Shown: in pieces, positions 17,160-25,885 of the stretch
Position numbering within the stretch: position 1 is the first letter of the stretch
Layout of the letters: each line of letters starts with the position of its first letter
DNA from: an uncultured Faecalicoccus sp.
Lineage (GTDB): Bacteria; Bacillota_I; Bacilli_A; Erysipelotrichales; Erysipelotrichaceae
DNA: 52,262 nucleotides
Assembly (NCBI RefSeq): GCF_944327125.1
Contig: NZ_CALVGO010000003.1
Span: 1 to 52,262 of the forward strand
Direction: 5' to 3'
Notes under the pieces: generated by a model
Told to the model about the DNA's origin: nothing
What the model saw: the letters and a program-made list of their open reading frames with translations, nothing else
The model's database searches: none
Program-made: the position numbers and the translations under genes

Positions 17160-18209
17160 CTATTCGACTTGTATCGAATCTTTTTTCGATTGCATATCTT
17201 TTTTGGTGTAATAGTTCTTTGCCACCATAAAACAGATTCCGCCAATCAACAATATGATGTGATAGGTCGAAAACCGCCATAAGATCATAACGGCACTGGT
17301 CAATGTACCCATCATGCCGGTAAACAGCAAATTAAATACCACTTCGGTGCCGCCGCTGGCGCCTGGAATCGGAATAAAACTGTTGGCCATCGTCACAAAG
17401 CTTGACAAGGCAATTACATCCAATAACTGGCTAAGCTCCAAAGGAATGCCTAAAGCGATGCCCACCACAAACGGCAGCGAGAATAGCAAAGTCAAACGAA
17501 CGGCGTTGACAAGCGCGCAAATCACGATTCGCTTGATATCTTTGGATAAAGCTTTGATTTCCTTAGTAAAAGAGGTCATCTGAAGATTCCAGGAATCTTT
17601 TGATTTTTCCGGATCTTTTAAAATATGCAGCTTGCCTAACACCTTGGCCGCAAACCCTGCCAGCCGAATATACACTTTAGGGAACAAAGCCATCGTGTAT
17701 AAGGCAAGGATAACGATGGCGTTGATGATATAGCCTACCAGTATGATATTGAACCATCCCGACTGGGCGCTGTAATAACCAAACCGCAGCAAAAACAAGA
17801 TCGTTACATAGATCATCATCGTCGTCTGATAAATGATGAAATCGGCCCATAAAAGGCTGGCCGCATCGCTCACTTTGATCCCTTGTTTGTTCATGATATA
17901 GGCCTGGGCAAACTGTCCGCCGGTACTGCTTGGCGTAATACCCGCAAAGAATGTCCCGATAAAGGCGACCAGAATGCCTTTCCCTAAAGAATATCGGGAA
18001 ACATACTTTCTTCCCAGGACAAAGTAAACGACACCCCAGACCACAGTATAAAGAATGCCCCAACAAAGGATGATGAGCAAAGATATCAGATTCATTTGTG
18101 AGATTGCATCTAAAACCTGCCGGTAATTGTCTTTTAACGCAAACCATAATACGGCCAACGTCAGTAAAAGAATCACCAGTACGTTTAGAACATACTTACT
18201 CTTTTTCAT
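17160..18209 (-). CDS. Lysylphosphatidylglycerol-synthase-like (UPF0104/YbhN) membrane protein
   Basis: Integral membrane protein of 349 residues with about eight hydrophobic segments and a basic C-terminal tail. The motif FAGITPSSTGGQFAQAYIMNKQGI (about residues 90-113) and the later PIPGASGGTEVVFNLLF identify the flippase-like domain shared with the membrane half of MprF. Such proteins often sit beside lipid glycosyltransferases and are thought to move or bind lipids, but this one is uncharacterised. It lies between two glycosyltransferase genes (13 bp and 9 bp gaps), so glycolipid translocation is a reasonable guess. Confidence 0.8.
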   Translation of the reverse strand: MKKSKYVLNVLVILLLTLAVLWFALKDNYRQVLDAISQMNLISLLIILCWGILYTVVWGVVYFVLGRKYVSRYSLGKGILVAFIGTFFAGITPSSTGGQFAQAYIMNKQGIKVSDAASLLWADFIIYQTTMMIYVTILFLLRFGYYSAQSGWFNIILVGYIINAIVILALYTMALFPKVYIRLAGFAAKVLGKLHILKDPEKSKDSWNLQMTSFTKEIKALSKDIKRIVICALVNAVRLTLLFSLPFVVGIALGIPLELSQLLDVIALSSFVTMANSFIPIPGASGGTEVVFNLLFTGMMGTLTSAVMILWRFSTYHIILLIGGICFMVAKNYYTKKDMQSKKDSIQVE

Positions 18210-18222
18210 AGTCGTTCTCTTC

Positions 18223-19299
18223 TTATTTTTTCTTTTTCTTTGATTTCTTTTTCTTTAAAGCCCCTAATTTTTCGCCATAGGCACTCAGATAAAATCCCCG
18301 CCACATCTGCAGCACGTGTTCTTTGGAATAGAACTCACTGAGGTACTCCGATTCCCTTTGATATTTGGCATAGATCTCTGGATCTTCCTTCAACAAAGAC
18401 AGGCACTGTACAAAACCTTCATTATCGCCAGCCTGCATATGATGGCCAAAAAGAATGTTTTTATACAGCTCCAGATCTCGTAAGACCAACGGGATCCTCA
18501 AATTTACCGCTTCCAGGATCGTCATAGGAAAAAGCTCATTATAACTCGGCATGAACAGCACATCGCTGGCATTGTAAAGGTCGACCATTTCTTCACGGGG
18601 AATGATCCCAATAAATTTTACATTCTTCGGAGGGTTTTTCTGGATCTTGGAAAGCTCCTCATACCCTTCTGTCATCACGCCAAAAGAGAACCCGCCGGCC
18701 CACACAAAAGTAAATTCCGGAAGTTTTTTGGCCACTTCGACAAAATCCAATACGCCTTTACGCGTTTGGACTTGCCCCGCTGACATCACCACAAAGGCCT
18801 CTTTATCGATCCCCAGCTTTTCACGATAGGCATCTCTGGCTTCTTGTCCCTTGGAATAAAATTTTTCTTTCGATACATAGTTAGGAATATAATAAATGTT
18901 TTCCTTGGGGATCCCCAGTTTCACCAGTTCGTCAATAAAACAAGGATTAACGACGACCAGGCGGTCGGCCGTTTTATAAAAGGTAATCAGATAATTAGAG
19001 AAAACCTTAAAGAAGGGAGAAGGAATCTTTAAACTTTCATCGACTGTTTCTGGAAGAAAGTGACAATAGGCAATGTTGACCGCTTTTTTATCCAGCATTT
19101 TTACATAGAAAGTCGGATCGATCGTGTGAAAATGTTGAATGTCCGGTTTGGAAGTCCAATCGTTGATCGTTACATCAAACAAATCACTGGCTCCTTCCTT
19201 GATCAAAGAAACCTGTTCTTCATAAGCACTTCCTACCCCTTGGCCCTCCACTTTATCGGCGCTGGAGTACATGATCAGTTTCAGCCTGTTGTTTTTCAC
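18223..19299 (-). CDS. GT4 glycosyltransferase, CpoA-like (glycosyl-diacylglycerol extension)
   Basis: GT-B fold transferase of 358 residues with a GTG start. The N-terminus carries GQGVGSAYEEQVSLIKEG, HFHTIDPTFYVKM and YCHFLPETVDESLK, which resemble streptococcal CpoA, the enzyme that adds a second sugar to glucosyl-diacylglycerol. The C-terminal nucleotide-sugar half shows MSAGQVQTRKG and the E-x7-E motif ELFPMTILE. It ends in an extreme lysine tail (KKKKSKKKKK) suited to electrostatic membrane attachment. It heads the run to dut; a TATAAT on the minus strand at 19330-19325 is the likely -10. The sugar donor cannot be read from the sequence. Confidence 0.8.
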   Translation of the reverse strand: MKNNRLKLIMYSSADKVEGQGVGSAYEEQVSLIKEGASDLFDVTINDWTSKPDIQHFHTIDPTFYVKMLDKKAVNIAYCHFLPETVDESLKIPSPFFKVFSNYLITFYKTADRLVVVNPCFIDELVKLGIPKENIYYIPNYVSKEKFYSKGQEARDAYREKLGIDKEAFVVMSAGQVQTRKGVLDFVEVAKKLPEFTFVWAGGFSFGVMTEGYEELSKIQKNPPKNVKFIGIIPREEMVDLYNASDVLFMPSYNELFPMTILEAVNLRIPLVLRDLELYKNILFGHHMQAGDNEGFVQCLSLLKEDPEIYAKYQRESEYLSEFYSKEHVLQMWRGFYLSAYGEKLGALKKKKSKKKKK

Positions 19300-19440
19300 T
19301 TCACCACTCTCTTTCGTTGTATTTATTATATCAATAAGCTTTCTAAAGGAAAAGGCGCATTTTATGTCATGAAAATTTCTTATTCGCCCTGGCTGAAATC
19401 GTGTAAAATAGAGGATGTGTGATTTTTAAGGAGAATCGAA

Positions 19441-20694
19441 ATGATATTAGAACAAATTGATAAAGAACTGTTAGCCATGGCAAAAGAATCCGATACGGTC
19501 TTAAATGACATCTATCAAAAGATCGATGAGGTTTGTTTATACAACTCCAACCGCATTCTTTCTGCCTTTATTGAAAATCAGGTTTCCTATTCCGATTTTG
19601 CGGATATCAACGGCTATGGAAACTATGACGAAGGACGCGATAAGATCGAAAAGATCTTCGCCTCTGTTTTAGGCTGTCAGGATGCCCTGGTCCGCCCGCA
19701 GATCATGAGCGGCACCAACGCCCTCTATCTGACGCTTTCCGCTCTTTTAAAACACGGAGATACCATGATTTCCTTATCCGGGGCCCCTTATGATTCCTTA
19801 CAGGAAATGATCGGCATCTATGGAAATTCTTCACAGTCTTTAAAGGCTAACGGCGTCCGTTATGAACAAATTGAACTGGTCAACGATGATTTCGATGACA
19901 AAACCATCATCGAACGTCTTAAAAAACACGATGTCCGTCTGGTAGAGATCCAGAGATCGCGCGGTTACTCTCAAAGATTGTCTTTGACGATCGAGAAAAT
20001 GGAACGAATCATCAAAAAGATCCGAAAAGTCAATAAAGAGGTCATCATTATGGTGGACAACTGTTATGGCGAACTGGTAGAAACAAGAGAACCCGGACAT
20101 ATCGGTGCCGATATCGTAGTCGGCTCTTTGATGAAAAACCTGGGAGGCGGCATTGCCTCTACAGGCGGGTATGTCGCAGGAAACACCGATTTGATCCACC
20201 AGGTGGCCGAACGTTTGACGGCACCGGGGATCGGCAAAAAGTTAGGAGCCAATTTCAATCTGAACCTTTCCTTTTTCAAAGGTATCTTCATGGCACCCAA
20301 CGCCGTAAAAAGCGCTCTAAAAACCGCTGTCTTTTCAGCGTACATGCTGGAAAAACTGGGGTATAAAAATGTCTCCCCGGCTTACGATGAAAAGCGAACC
20401 GACATCATTCAAACCCTGGAATTGGGAAATGAAGAAAATCTTGTGCACTTTACCCAGGGCATACAAGCCACCAGCCCGATCGATTCGTTTGTACACGTAT
20501 TGCCTGCACCCATGCCGGGCTATCCTTTTGACGAAGTCATGGCGGCAGGAAGCTTTACACAGGGAAGCACGATCGAACTCAGTGCCGATGCCCCTATGGT
20601 AGAACCGTATATTCTGTATATGCAGGGTGGATTAACTTTTGAATATGGAAAGCTTTCCATCTTGCTGGCTTTGACAAAAATGAAAACACAATAA
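19441..20694 (+). CDS. YnbB-like PLP enzyme (methionine gamma-lyase/'aluminium resistance' family)
   Basis: Fold-type I PLP protein of 417 residues. Landmarks are YNSNRILSAFIENQVSYSDF, the cofactor region RPQIMSGTNALYLTLSALL, MVDNCYGELVE containing the Asp that contacts the pyridine, and GSLMKNLGGGIASTGGYVAG with the Schiff-base Lys. It belongs to the family annotated both as aluminium resistance and as methionine gamma-lyase-like. In B. subtilis the homolog YnbB has been implicated genetically in building the aminopentanol modification on EF-P. efp and a YmfI-like reductase lie 4 kb away. AAGGAG precedes the ATG. Confidence 0.85.
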   Translation: MILEQIDKELLAMAKESDTVLNDIYQKIDEVCLYNSNRILSAFIENQVSYSDFADINGYGNYDEGRDKIEKIFASVLGCQDALVRPQIMSGTNALYLTLSALLKHGDTMISLSGAPYDSLQEMIGIYGNSSQSLKANGVRYEQIELVNDDFDDKTIIERLKKHDVRLVEIQRSRGYSQRLSLTIEKMERIIKKIRKVNKEVIIMVDNCYGELVETREPGHIGADIVVGSLMKNLGGGIASTGGYVAGNTDLIHQVAERLTAPGIGKKLGANFNLNLSFFKGIFMAPNAVKSALKTAVFSAYMLEKLGYKNVSPAYDEKRTDIIQTLELGNEENLVHFTQGIQATSPIDSFVHVLPAPMPGYPFDEVMAAGSFTQGSTIELSADAPMVEPYILYMQGGLTFEYGKLSILLALTKMKTQ

Positions 20695-20703
20695 TTCGAT
20701 TCT

Positions 20704-20728
20704 GGACTTCGATTTCTAAGTCCTTTTC
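20704..20728 (+). terminator. Terminator of the YnbB-like gene
   Basis: GGACTT (20704-20709) pairs with AAGTCC (20718-20723), followed by TTTTCTTTTC. Confidence 0.7.
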
Positions 20729-20803
20729 TTTTCTCTGTTGCATATGACACGCCTTTTCCATCTGCCCATGGTAAAATGTAGATATATCTAGAAAGGATTT
20801 CTT

Positions 20804-21643
20804 ATGCAGCTGTTTTATGAATTTGTCATCATGGCCTTTATCTTCTCCATCTTAGGATGGATGATGGAAGTAACTTTAAAATATATACAGTACCATCGGT
20901 TTATCGACCGCGGGTTTCTGATTGGCCCCTATTGTCCGATTTATGGATTTGGGGTCGTAGGCGTCACCATTCTGGTGGGCGGACTGATTGGATGGAAAGG
21001 AACGATCCTGGAAACCTTCATGGCCGGCTTTGTGATTTGCGGATTTCTGGAATACATGACCAGTTTCTACATGGAAAAAATGTTCCATGCCCGCTGGTGG
21101 GATTACTCGACAAAACCGATGAACCTCAACGGACGGATCTGGATTGGAAACTTGATTCTGTTTGGGATCGCCTCGGTCGTGATCGTCCGCTTTATCGCAC
21201 CCCATTACTTTGAATTCATCGACAAGATCGATCCTGTCCTCTTAAGTGTTCTGGCCTGGATCATCCTGATTTTCATGAGTGCCGACTATGTGTTATCGCA
21301 TATCTTGATGAACATCGTTAAAAAGGAGATCGACAATACATCGGGCGACAACACCGAGGAAATCTCTTTGCGAATGCATGAACTATTGAAGAATCGAAAT
21401 CTTCTTCAAAGACGTATCTATCAGGCTTATCCAGATTTCAAAGCCATTCCTCAAGACTTGAAAGAACACTACAATCAAGCCAAGAAAGAATACAAAGAAG
21501 CGCGCAAAGAGTTAAAATCCGTTTTAAAACAACGTTTTAACGCCAACTTCGATACGGAGCTTTTCTTGAGAACGCGTGAAAATGTAGAAAAGAAATACAA
21601 AGAATTGAACGAAATCGCCAAAAATATTCGAAAACGATTCTAA
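20804..21643 (+). CDS. Putative ABC-transporter type IV (CmpB/PF06541-like) membrane protein
   Basis: Membrane protein of 279 residues. The first two thirds hold about five hydrophobic segments with the family pattern FSILGWMMEVTLKYIQYHRFIDRGFLIGPYCPIYGFG and ARWWDYSTKPMNLNGRIW. The last 90 residues are charged and coiled-coil-like (YNQAKKEYKEARKELKSVLKQRF), probably cytoplasmic. Members are annotated as putative ABC-transporter permeases, though no ATPase gene is adjacent and the function is unknown. AAAGGA precedes the ATG, and a strong terminator follows, so it is probably monocistronic. Confidence 0.78.
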   Translation: MQLFYEFVIMAFIFSILGWMMEVTLKYIQYHRFIDRGFLIGPYCPIYGFGVVGVTILVGGLIGWKGTILETFMAGFVICGFLEYMTSFYMEKMFHARWWDYSTKPMNLNGRIWIGNLILFGIASVVIVRFIAPHYFEFIDKIDPVLLSVLAWIILIFMSADYVLSHILMNIVKKEIDNTSGDNTEEISLRMHELLKNRNLLQRRIYQAYPDFKAIPQDLKEHYNQAKKEYKEARKELKSVLKQRFNANFDTELFLRTRENVEKKYKELNEIAKNIRKRF

Positions 21644-21652
21644 TTCAAGATG

Positions 21653-21675
21653 GGAGCCTTTAAAGGCTCCTTTTT
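21653..21675 (+). terminator. Terminator after the CmpB-like gene
   Basis: GGAGCCTTT pairs with AAAGGCTCC (21653-21670) in a perfect dyad, followed by TTTTT. Confidence 0.8.
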
Positions 21676-21703
21676 GATATACTAAATGCAAGGAGAGGCG
21701 CTT

Positions 21704-22810
21704 ATGAAAAAAACACTCCATTTCCTCTTGATCTTTGTATTCTGTCTATCCAGTCTTTTCATCGTGTCTGGATGTTCACAGAATTTTAATCAGAAAGAGC
21801 TTGCCAGCTGGTTTCAGGAAAACATTCTCGATGAAGATCTTTATATTTCAAAAACCTATACGGAAAAAGAAAACACCAGCGGCGGCAGAGATATCGTGTG
21901 GAAAGCACATTTAAAAGATCTGCCGGAAGTCTCGTTTGAGCTGATCGATCGCGAACGGATCCAATTGTTTCGAACTCACGAGATCGTCACAACCTATCAC
22001 CAGGAAATGGGAAAGTATTATGTGGAACAATTTCAGAATAAATATCCAGCCGTGTTTGAAGGTTTGGAATGCGGCGTTCCTACCGACAGTTACATTCCCT
22101 CGGTCAACGGAATGTATTCCAGCTTTTCAGAAATTGAGACCCTCTGTGAAAAAATGGAACAATTCGAAGCCTATCTTGACCAACAGCCTTATCCTTGTCA
22201 TATACGCTATGGGATTGCCTACCAGGAACCATCGACTTTTATCGCGGATAATGGAGGGCCTTCTCAAGAAGCCTTTATCGATCGACAGACCTATATCTTC
22301 TTAGAAAATGACGATCCAAAGCTCAAAGAAAGCTCTCTGTCTTCCTTACTTCAAGAATGGTCTGAAAATTCCTTTGCCAACTATGCCCTAACTTATCAAA
22401 TCGAACTGGAGAACTGCCCAGATACACTCAAAAAAAAGAAGACCGAAAGTGATCAATCTTCTTTAACGATCGTGCGATCCGATGAAAGCGAGATTCAATA
22501 TACCGATCTCTTTTTAACGCGGGAAAGCGATTTATCATTTGGCGGTTTCTTTGAAATATTAAAACGCGATGGCTCCTACGAAGTTCAGGGATCTGCCAGT
22601 CAATTCCGTTTTACTTCCGTTGACGGTTCCTACTGTACATTTTCTTATTCCTATCAGGAGCCTTGTACCCCAGCCTCTTTCAACGATCTGGAGTATTCTA
22701 AAGTTTTCTACTACACAAAAAACGACGAAAAGATCTTACTGGATCATAAGCCGGTGATTTCACAAGCCCTTTTCCAAGAGCTAACAGGAAATTCTTATCG
22801 GCTTTCTTAA
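21704..22810 (+). CDS. Uncharacterised lipoprotein
   Basis: Predicted 368-residue surface lipoprotein. The signal peptide is MKKTLHFLLIFVFCLSSLF followed by lipobox VSGC with acylated C24. The mature part is hydrophilic, with no repeat or catalytic motif I recognise. The start at 21704 was chosen over 21686 because AAGGAGAGG precedes it and the signal peptide begins there. It stands between a terminator and a converging membrane-protein gene, with a 4-bp tail-to-tail overlap at 22807-22810. The function is unknown. Confidence 0.75.
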   Translation: MKKTLHFLLIFVFCLSSLFIVSGCSQNFNQKELASWFQENILDEDLYISKTYTEKENTSGGRDIVWKAHLKDLPEVSFELIDRERIQLFRTHEIVTTYHQEMGKYYVEQFQNKYPAVFEGLECGVPTDSYIPSVNGMYSSFSEIETLCEKMEQFEAYLDQQPYPCHIRYGIAYQEPSTFIADNGGPSQEAFIDRQTYIFLENDDPKLKESSLSSLLQEWSENSFANYALTYQIELENCPDTLKKKKTESDQSSLTIVRSDESEIQYTDLFLTRESDLSFGGFFEILKRDGSYEVQGSASQFRFTSVDGSYCTFSYSYQEPCTPASFNDLEYSKVFYYTKNDEKILLDHKPVISQALFQELTGNSYRLS

Positions 22811-23517
22811 CAGAATGCGAAGAACAAGCCTAAAAGTCCGCCGAGGGATAAGATCATAAACAAAGGCTGGCCCACCGGACTCATCTGATAGAAGACAACA
22901 AGAATCAAAAACACTGACATTAAGATCGTATAGAAGATAAAAAAGATCTGACGAAACTTTGCGTTCTTTAGAAACATCGTTTCAGAAGGTGCCTTGGCAC
23001 ATTCAATCTGGACATCTTGGGAGGTCAATAGGATCAACAGCGGCAATCCCAAAACAATGGAGAAGCCAAAGTTGTTAAAAAAGACATAAGTATACATCTC
23101 TTCCATCCACTGGCCCAAGCAATAATACATACCAAACCCTAAGCTCCAGGCAACAACCAAAGCCACCGTATAACAGATGCCAATGTATTTTAAAATATTC
23201 TGGATCGAATGCACATTGGGAGCCTCATGGGAATAAATATGCCACAGCCGATAAGGAAGATACGCTCCCAACATATTACTGATCAAGCCAATGCCGGATG
23301 CACTGTTCAAGGTGCCAAAAAAATCCGATATAAAATTTCCGATCCCGCAAGCCAAAGCCCCTAAAGGGCCGCAAATCAAACCGGCTAAAGGCGGAATGGC
23401 ATTGACCGGGCGGACTTCAGTAAAGCCTTCCACTAAGATCATGACCTTAAAAGGGATCCCCAAAATCAAAAAGGCAGCCAAAACGATCCCAAATTGTTTC
23501 TTCTTACTGAGTTTCAT
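22807..23517 (-). CDS. Probable ECF-transporter substrate-binding (S) component
   Basis: Hydrophobic protein of 236 residues with about six membrane segments. The segment FTEVRPVNAIPPLAGLICGPLGALACGIGNFISDFFGT is typical of S components of energy-coupling-factor vitamin importers, with the conserved GP-GA/G-D pattern. The C-terminal third departs from families I know, so the substrate cannot be named. The transporter transmembrane and ATPase subunits (ecfT/ecfA) are not in the window. The gene overlaps the DMT-type transporter gene upstream by 14 bp and has AAGGAG before the ATG. Confidence 0.55.
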   Translation of the reverse strand: MKLSKKKQFGIVLAAFLILGIPFKVMILVEGFTEVRPVNAIPPLAGLICGPLGALACGIGNFISDFFGTLNSASGIGLISNMLGAYLPYRLWHIYSHEAPNVHSIQNILKYIGICYTVALVVAWSLGFGMYYCLGQWMEEMYTYVFFNNFGFSIVLGLPLLILLTSQDVQIECAKAPSETMFLKNAKFRQIFFIFYTILMSVFLILVVFYQMSPVGQPLFMILSLGGLLGLFFAFC

Positions 23518-24406
23518 AAAGGATCTCCTTTTTTTTGCCGGTCAAAAAATCCGTTCCTGATACGATGGCCCCCATCATGATAATGAATGCGCCCAATCCA
23601 GCACTCCATGTGAATTGTTCTTCAAAGACCGAAGGAATCAAGATGGCCAACACCAAGGTCACTACCGGTTCGGTCGAGCTGATGATCGTGATGTGGATTG
23701 GATCCGAATACTTCTGGGCCATCATCAAGGCAACATAGGCATAAGCTTTGCCAAAAAAGGAACAGATAAAGATCGAAGACAACATCGAGTTCGAATACTC
23801 GATCGACGCAAAGGTCATCGGATCTTCACGAAACCATATGATAAAACTCACCAAGGCACTGAGCCACATCTGTAGCATTGTCAATAAGATTGGATCCTCT
23901 TCTTTGGTGATCTTATCGGCGACAATGGTATAGATTGAAGCCAACAAGGCAGACATCAGCATAAAGAAGGCTCCCACACTAAAAAGATTGGAAACATCAA
24001 ACCCGTTGGTTAAGAGAATGCCGCTCATAATGATTACAGCGCCCACTATATTATTCCTGGTCGGATATTTTCGCAAACAAATCATGATCATAGGCACGAT
24101 CAAGATTGCACTGGCCGCAAAGACGCTACACATGAAAGAAGGAAGACGATCGATGCCTAACTTATCAAACAAGATATTGGCCGTTAAAATCAGTCCTAAT
24201 AATCCGGATTTAAGGATCGTTGATCGTTTGATCTCCCGGATCTTTTTCCAAAAAACGATCGTCAACAAGATGGCCGCAATCCCAAAATTCATGGTCAGAT
24301 AGGCAAAATTAGGCAAAGAGGCCGGCAGCTGTTTGATAAAGATATAGGTCGAGGCCTAACATAAAATCACAGAGAACATCAATATCGTATTTTCAGATCG
24401 TGTCAC
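23504..24406 (-). pseudogene. DMT/EamA-family transporter with an in-frame amber codon
   Basis: Ten-segment drug/metabolite transporter of the EamA family, exporter-like, with the two internal repeats visible (first ending near LLTNGFDVSN, second containing YVALMMAQKYSDPIHITIISSTEPV). The frame from TTG 24316 gives 270 residues but lacks the first half of membrane segment 1. Reading upstream in the same frame gives VTRSENTILMFSVILC, then TAG at 24358-24356, then ASTYIFIKQLPASLP. Family members normally have a Trp here (WASTYIFIK), so TGG has become TAG. A GTG at 24406 with AGGTGA upstream fits the original start, giving the usual 300 residues. It is either a recent nonsense mutation or a sequencing error. 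Confidence 0.72.
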
Positions 24407-24427
24407 GGCTTCACCTATTTTCTGAAT

Positions 24428-24475
24428 AAAAATGCGATAAGATAAGCTTGGATAGGCTTATTTTATCGCATTTTA
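24428..24475. terminator. Bidirectional terminator downstream of the YmfI-like gene
   Basis: A long inverted repeat pairs AAAATGCGATAA (from 24429) with TTATCGCATTTT (to 24474), with further internal pairing ATAAGC/GCTTAT. T-runs exist in both directions. It ends the reductase transcript. Confidence 0.75.
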
Positions 24476-24493
24476 TAAAGTTTTCTGGCTTTT

Positions 24494-25240
24494 TTAACAG
24501 CTTCCGATCTGTCCGCCATCAATACGGATCACGGTGTTGTTGATATAGTCCGCCTGATCACTGATCAAAAACGAAACAAGATACGCAACTTCCTTAGGAT
24601 CTCCATAACGTTTGACCATGATCTTTTCCACTTCTTCCTTTAAAAATTCCTCATCATAGCCATCCAGTTCATTTTCAGTTCCGATAAAACCTGGCGCAAT
24701 GCAGTTGACATGGATATACGGCCCCATTTCAAAAGCTAAATTATGAGTCAAAGAAATCAGCGCTGCCTTGGAGGCATCATAATCAATACACATCGGATAG
24801 TAGGTGTTGATGCCGTTGGTGGATGCGATGTTGATAATGCGTCCATATTCCTGTTTCAGCATATGGCTATAGACCCGCTTGCTGCAGTTAAAGGCTCCAA
24901 TCACATTCACATCGAGCGTTCTTCGAAATTCTTCCGCGTTTTTCAAATGAAACAAATTGGAAAGGTCGATTGCCGCATTGTTGACCAATATATCGACACC
25001 GCCCAGCTTTTCCTCAATCTCACCGATCATACGGTCTACTTCCTGTACATTGGAAACATCGGCCCCGATACACAGACAGCGTACGCCATATTCTTTTGTA
25101 ATGTGCTCTTTTAAATCATAGGCCGCCTTTTTAGAAGTATGATAGTTGATCACGATATCATAGTGATTTTTGGCCAGCTCTACGGCGATGGCCCTGCCGA
25201 TTCCCTGGGCCGCTCCTGTAATCAAAACGACTTTATTCAT
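24494..25240 (-). CDS. Short-chain reductase, probable EF-P 5-aminopentanone reductase (YmfI-like)
   Basis: Classical SDR of 248 residues. The NAD(P) motif is TGAAQGIG (8-15), NNAA (87-90) is present, and the catalytic set is N112, S140, Y154 and K158. On its own it would be called FabG-like, but a proper fabG lies in the fatty acid operon at 40479-41222. This one follows efp by 21 bp. In B. subtilis the FabG-like protein YmfI reduces the aminopentanone attached to EF-P, so the same role is likely here. Its ATG has no Shine-Dalgarno sequence, and a terminator hairpin lies between efp and it. Orthology to YmfI is inferred from context. Confidence 0.7.
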   Translation of the reverse strand: MNKVVLITGAAQGIGRAIAVELAKNHYDIVINYHTSKKAAYDLKEHITKEYGVRCLCIGADVSNVQEVDRMIGEIEEKLGGVDILVNNAAIDLSNLFHLKNAEEFRRTLDVNVIGAFNCSKRVYSHMLKQEYGRIINIASTNGINTYYPMCIDYDASKAALISLTHNLAFEMGPYIHVNCIAPGFIGTENELDGYDEEFLKEEVEKIMVKRYGDPKEVAYLVSFLISDQADYINNTVIRIDGGQIGSC

Positions 25241-25245
25241 GATGT

Positions 25246-25272
25246 GAAAAAGAAGAGCTTATTAAGCTCTTC
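25246..25272 (-). terminator. Hairpin straddling the efp stop codon
   Basis: GAAGAGCTT pairs perfectly with AAGCTCTTC around a 3-base loop (25252-25272), followed on the minus strand by TTTTTC. It looks like an intrinsic terminator or attenuator, so the downstream reductase probably depends on read-through. Confidence 0.7.
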
Positions 25273-25819
25273 CTGCATACTTTCCATCCGTTGAGAATAC
25301 AACGATCTTTTCACCCGGTTCAATGAACTGCGGAACACGCAAAGACAACCCGGTATCGGTAACGGCATCTTTGGTCTGATTGGATGGGGCCCCTTTGATT
25401 GCGGCATCGGTCTGGGCTACGGTTAATTCCACTTTTTCCGGAACAGAAACCGACAAAAGTTCCCCTTCAAAGAACATCAAAGACACTTCCTGGCCTTCAA
25501 CGATAAAGTATTTGTTGAATCCAACCTGGTCTTCGGATAATTCGTATGTATCATACGTTTCCATATCCATGAAATAATACGTTGAATCTGCCTGATAGGA
25601 ATATTGTGCCATCTTCTTTGAGATCATAGCCTGTTCAAATTTTGTAGAGGCATTGAAGTTTCTTTCCTGTGTATTTCCTGTTTTCAGATTCTTCATCTTT
25701 GTCTTTAGGATCGCAGCTCCTTTTCCTGGCTTTACATGTTGGAAATCTAAAACCTGCCAAGGATCTCCGTCTACGATCAAGGTTAAACCTGTTTTAAAAT
25801 CACCTGCTGAAATTGCCAT
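25262..25819 (-). CDS. efp: Translation elongation factor P
   Basis: Full-length EF-P of 185 residues with its three beta-barrel domains. EF-P relieves ribosomes stalled at proline runs. The tip loop of domain I reads HVKPGKGAAILKTK, with the modifiable lysine at K33, equivalent to B. subtilis K32 that carries 5-aminopentanol. The Pro-Gly-Lys-Gly context is of this type rather than the E. coli beta-lysine type. AGGAG precedes the ATG. It has its own promoter in the pnuC-efp gap, and the probable modification reductase follows. Confidence 0.96.
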   Translation of the reverse strand: MAISAGDFKTGLTLIVDGDPWQVLDFQHVKPGKGAAILKTKMKNLKTGNTQERNFNASTKFEQAMISKKMAQYSYQADSTYYFMDMETYDTYELSEDQVGFNKYFIVEGQEVSLMFFEGELLSVSVPEKVELTVAQTDAAIKGAPSNQTKDAVTDTGLSLRVPQFIEPGEKIVVFSTDGKYAGRA

Positions 25820-25849
25820 ATTATTCGCTCCTATCTTTATTACTGTAAC

Positions 25850-25878
25850 ATTTTATCAGTTTTGACCGATATCCTCAA
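25850..25878 (-). promoter_or_regulatory. efp promoter
   Basis: On the minus strand: -35 TTGAGG (25878-25873), 17-bp spacer, -10 TAAAAT (25855-25850) preceded by TGA, which makes it an extended -10. Confidence 0.65.
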
Positions 25879-25885
25879 GGCATTA

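Noticed and set aside
24356-24358. Recoding of TAG as Trp or another residue
   Set aside because: All other genes here use ordinary stop codons, including TAG (for example divIC and purF), so recoding is unlikely; mutation or read error is simpler.
24494-25240. Calling the reductase beside efp a second fabG
   Set aside because: A proper fabG is in the fatty acid operon, and adjacency to efp fits a YmfI-like role better; the alternative is kept open in the entry.
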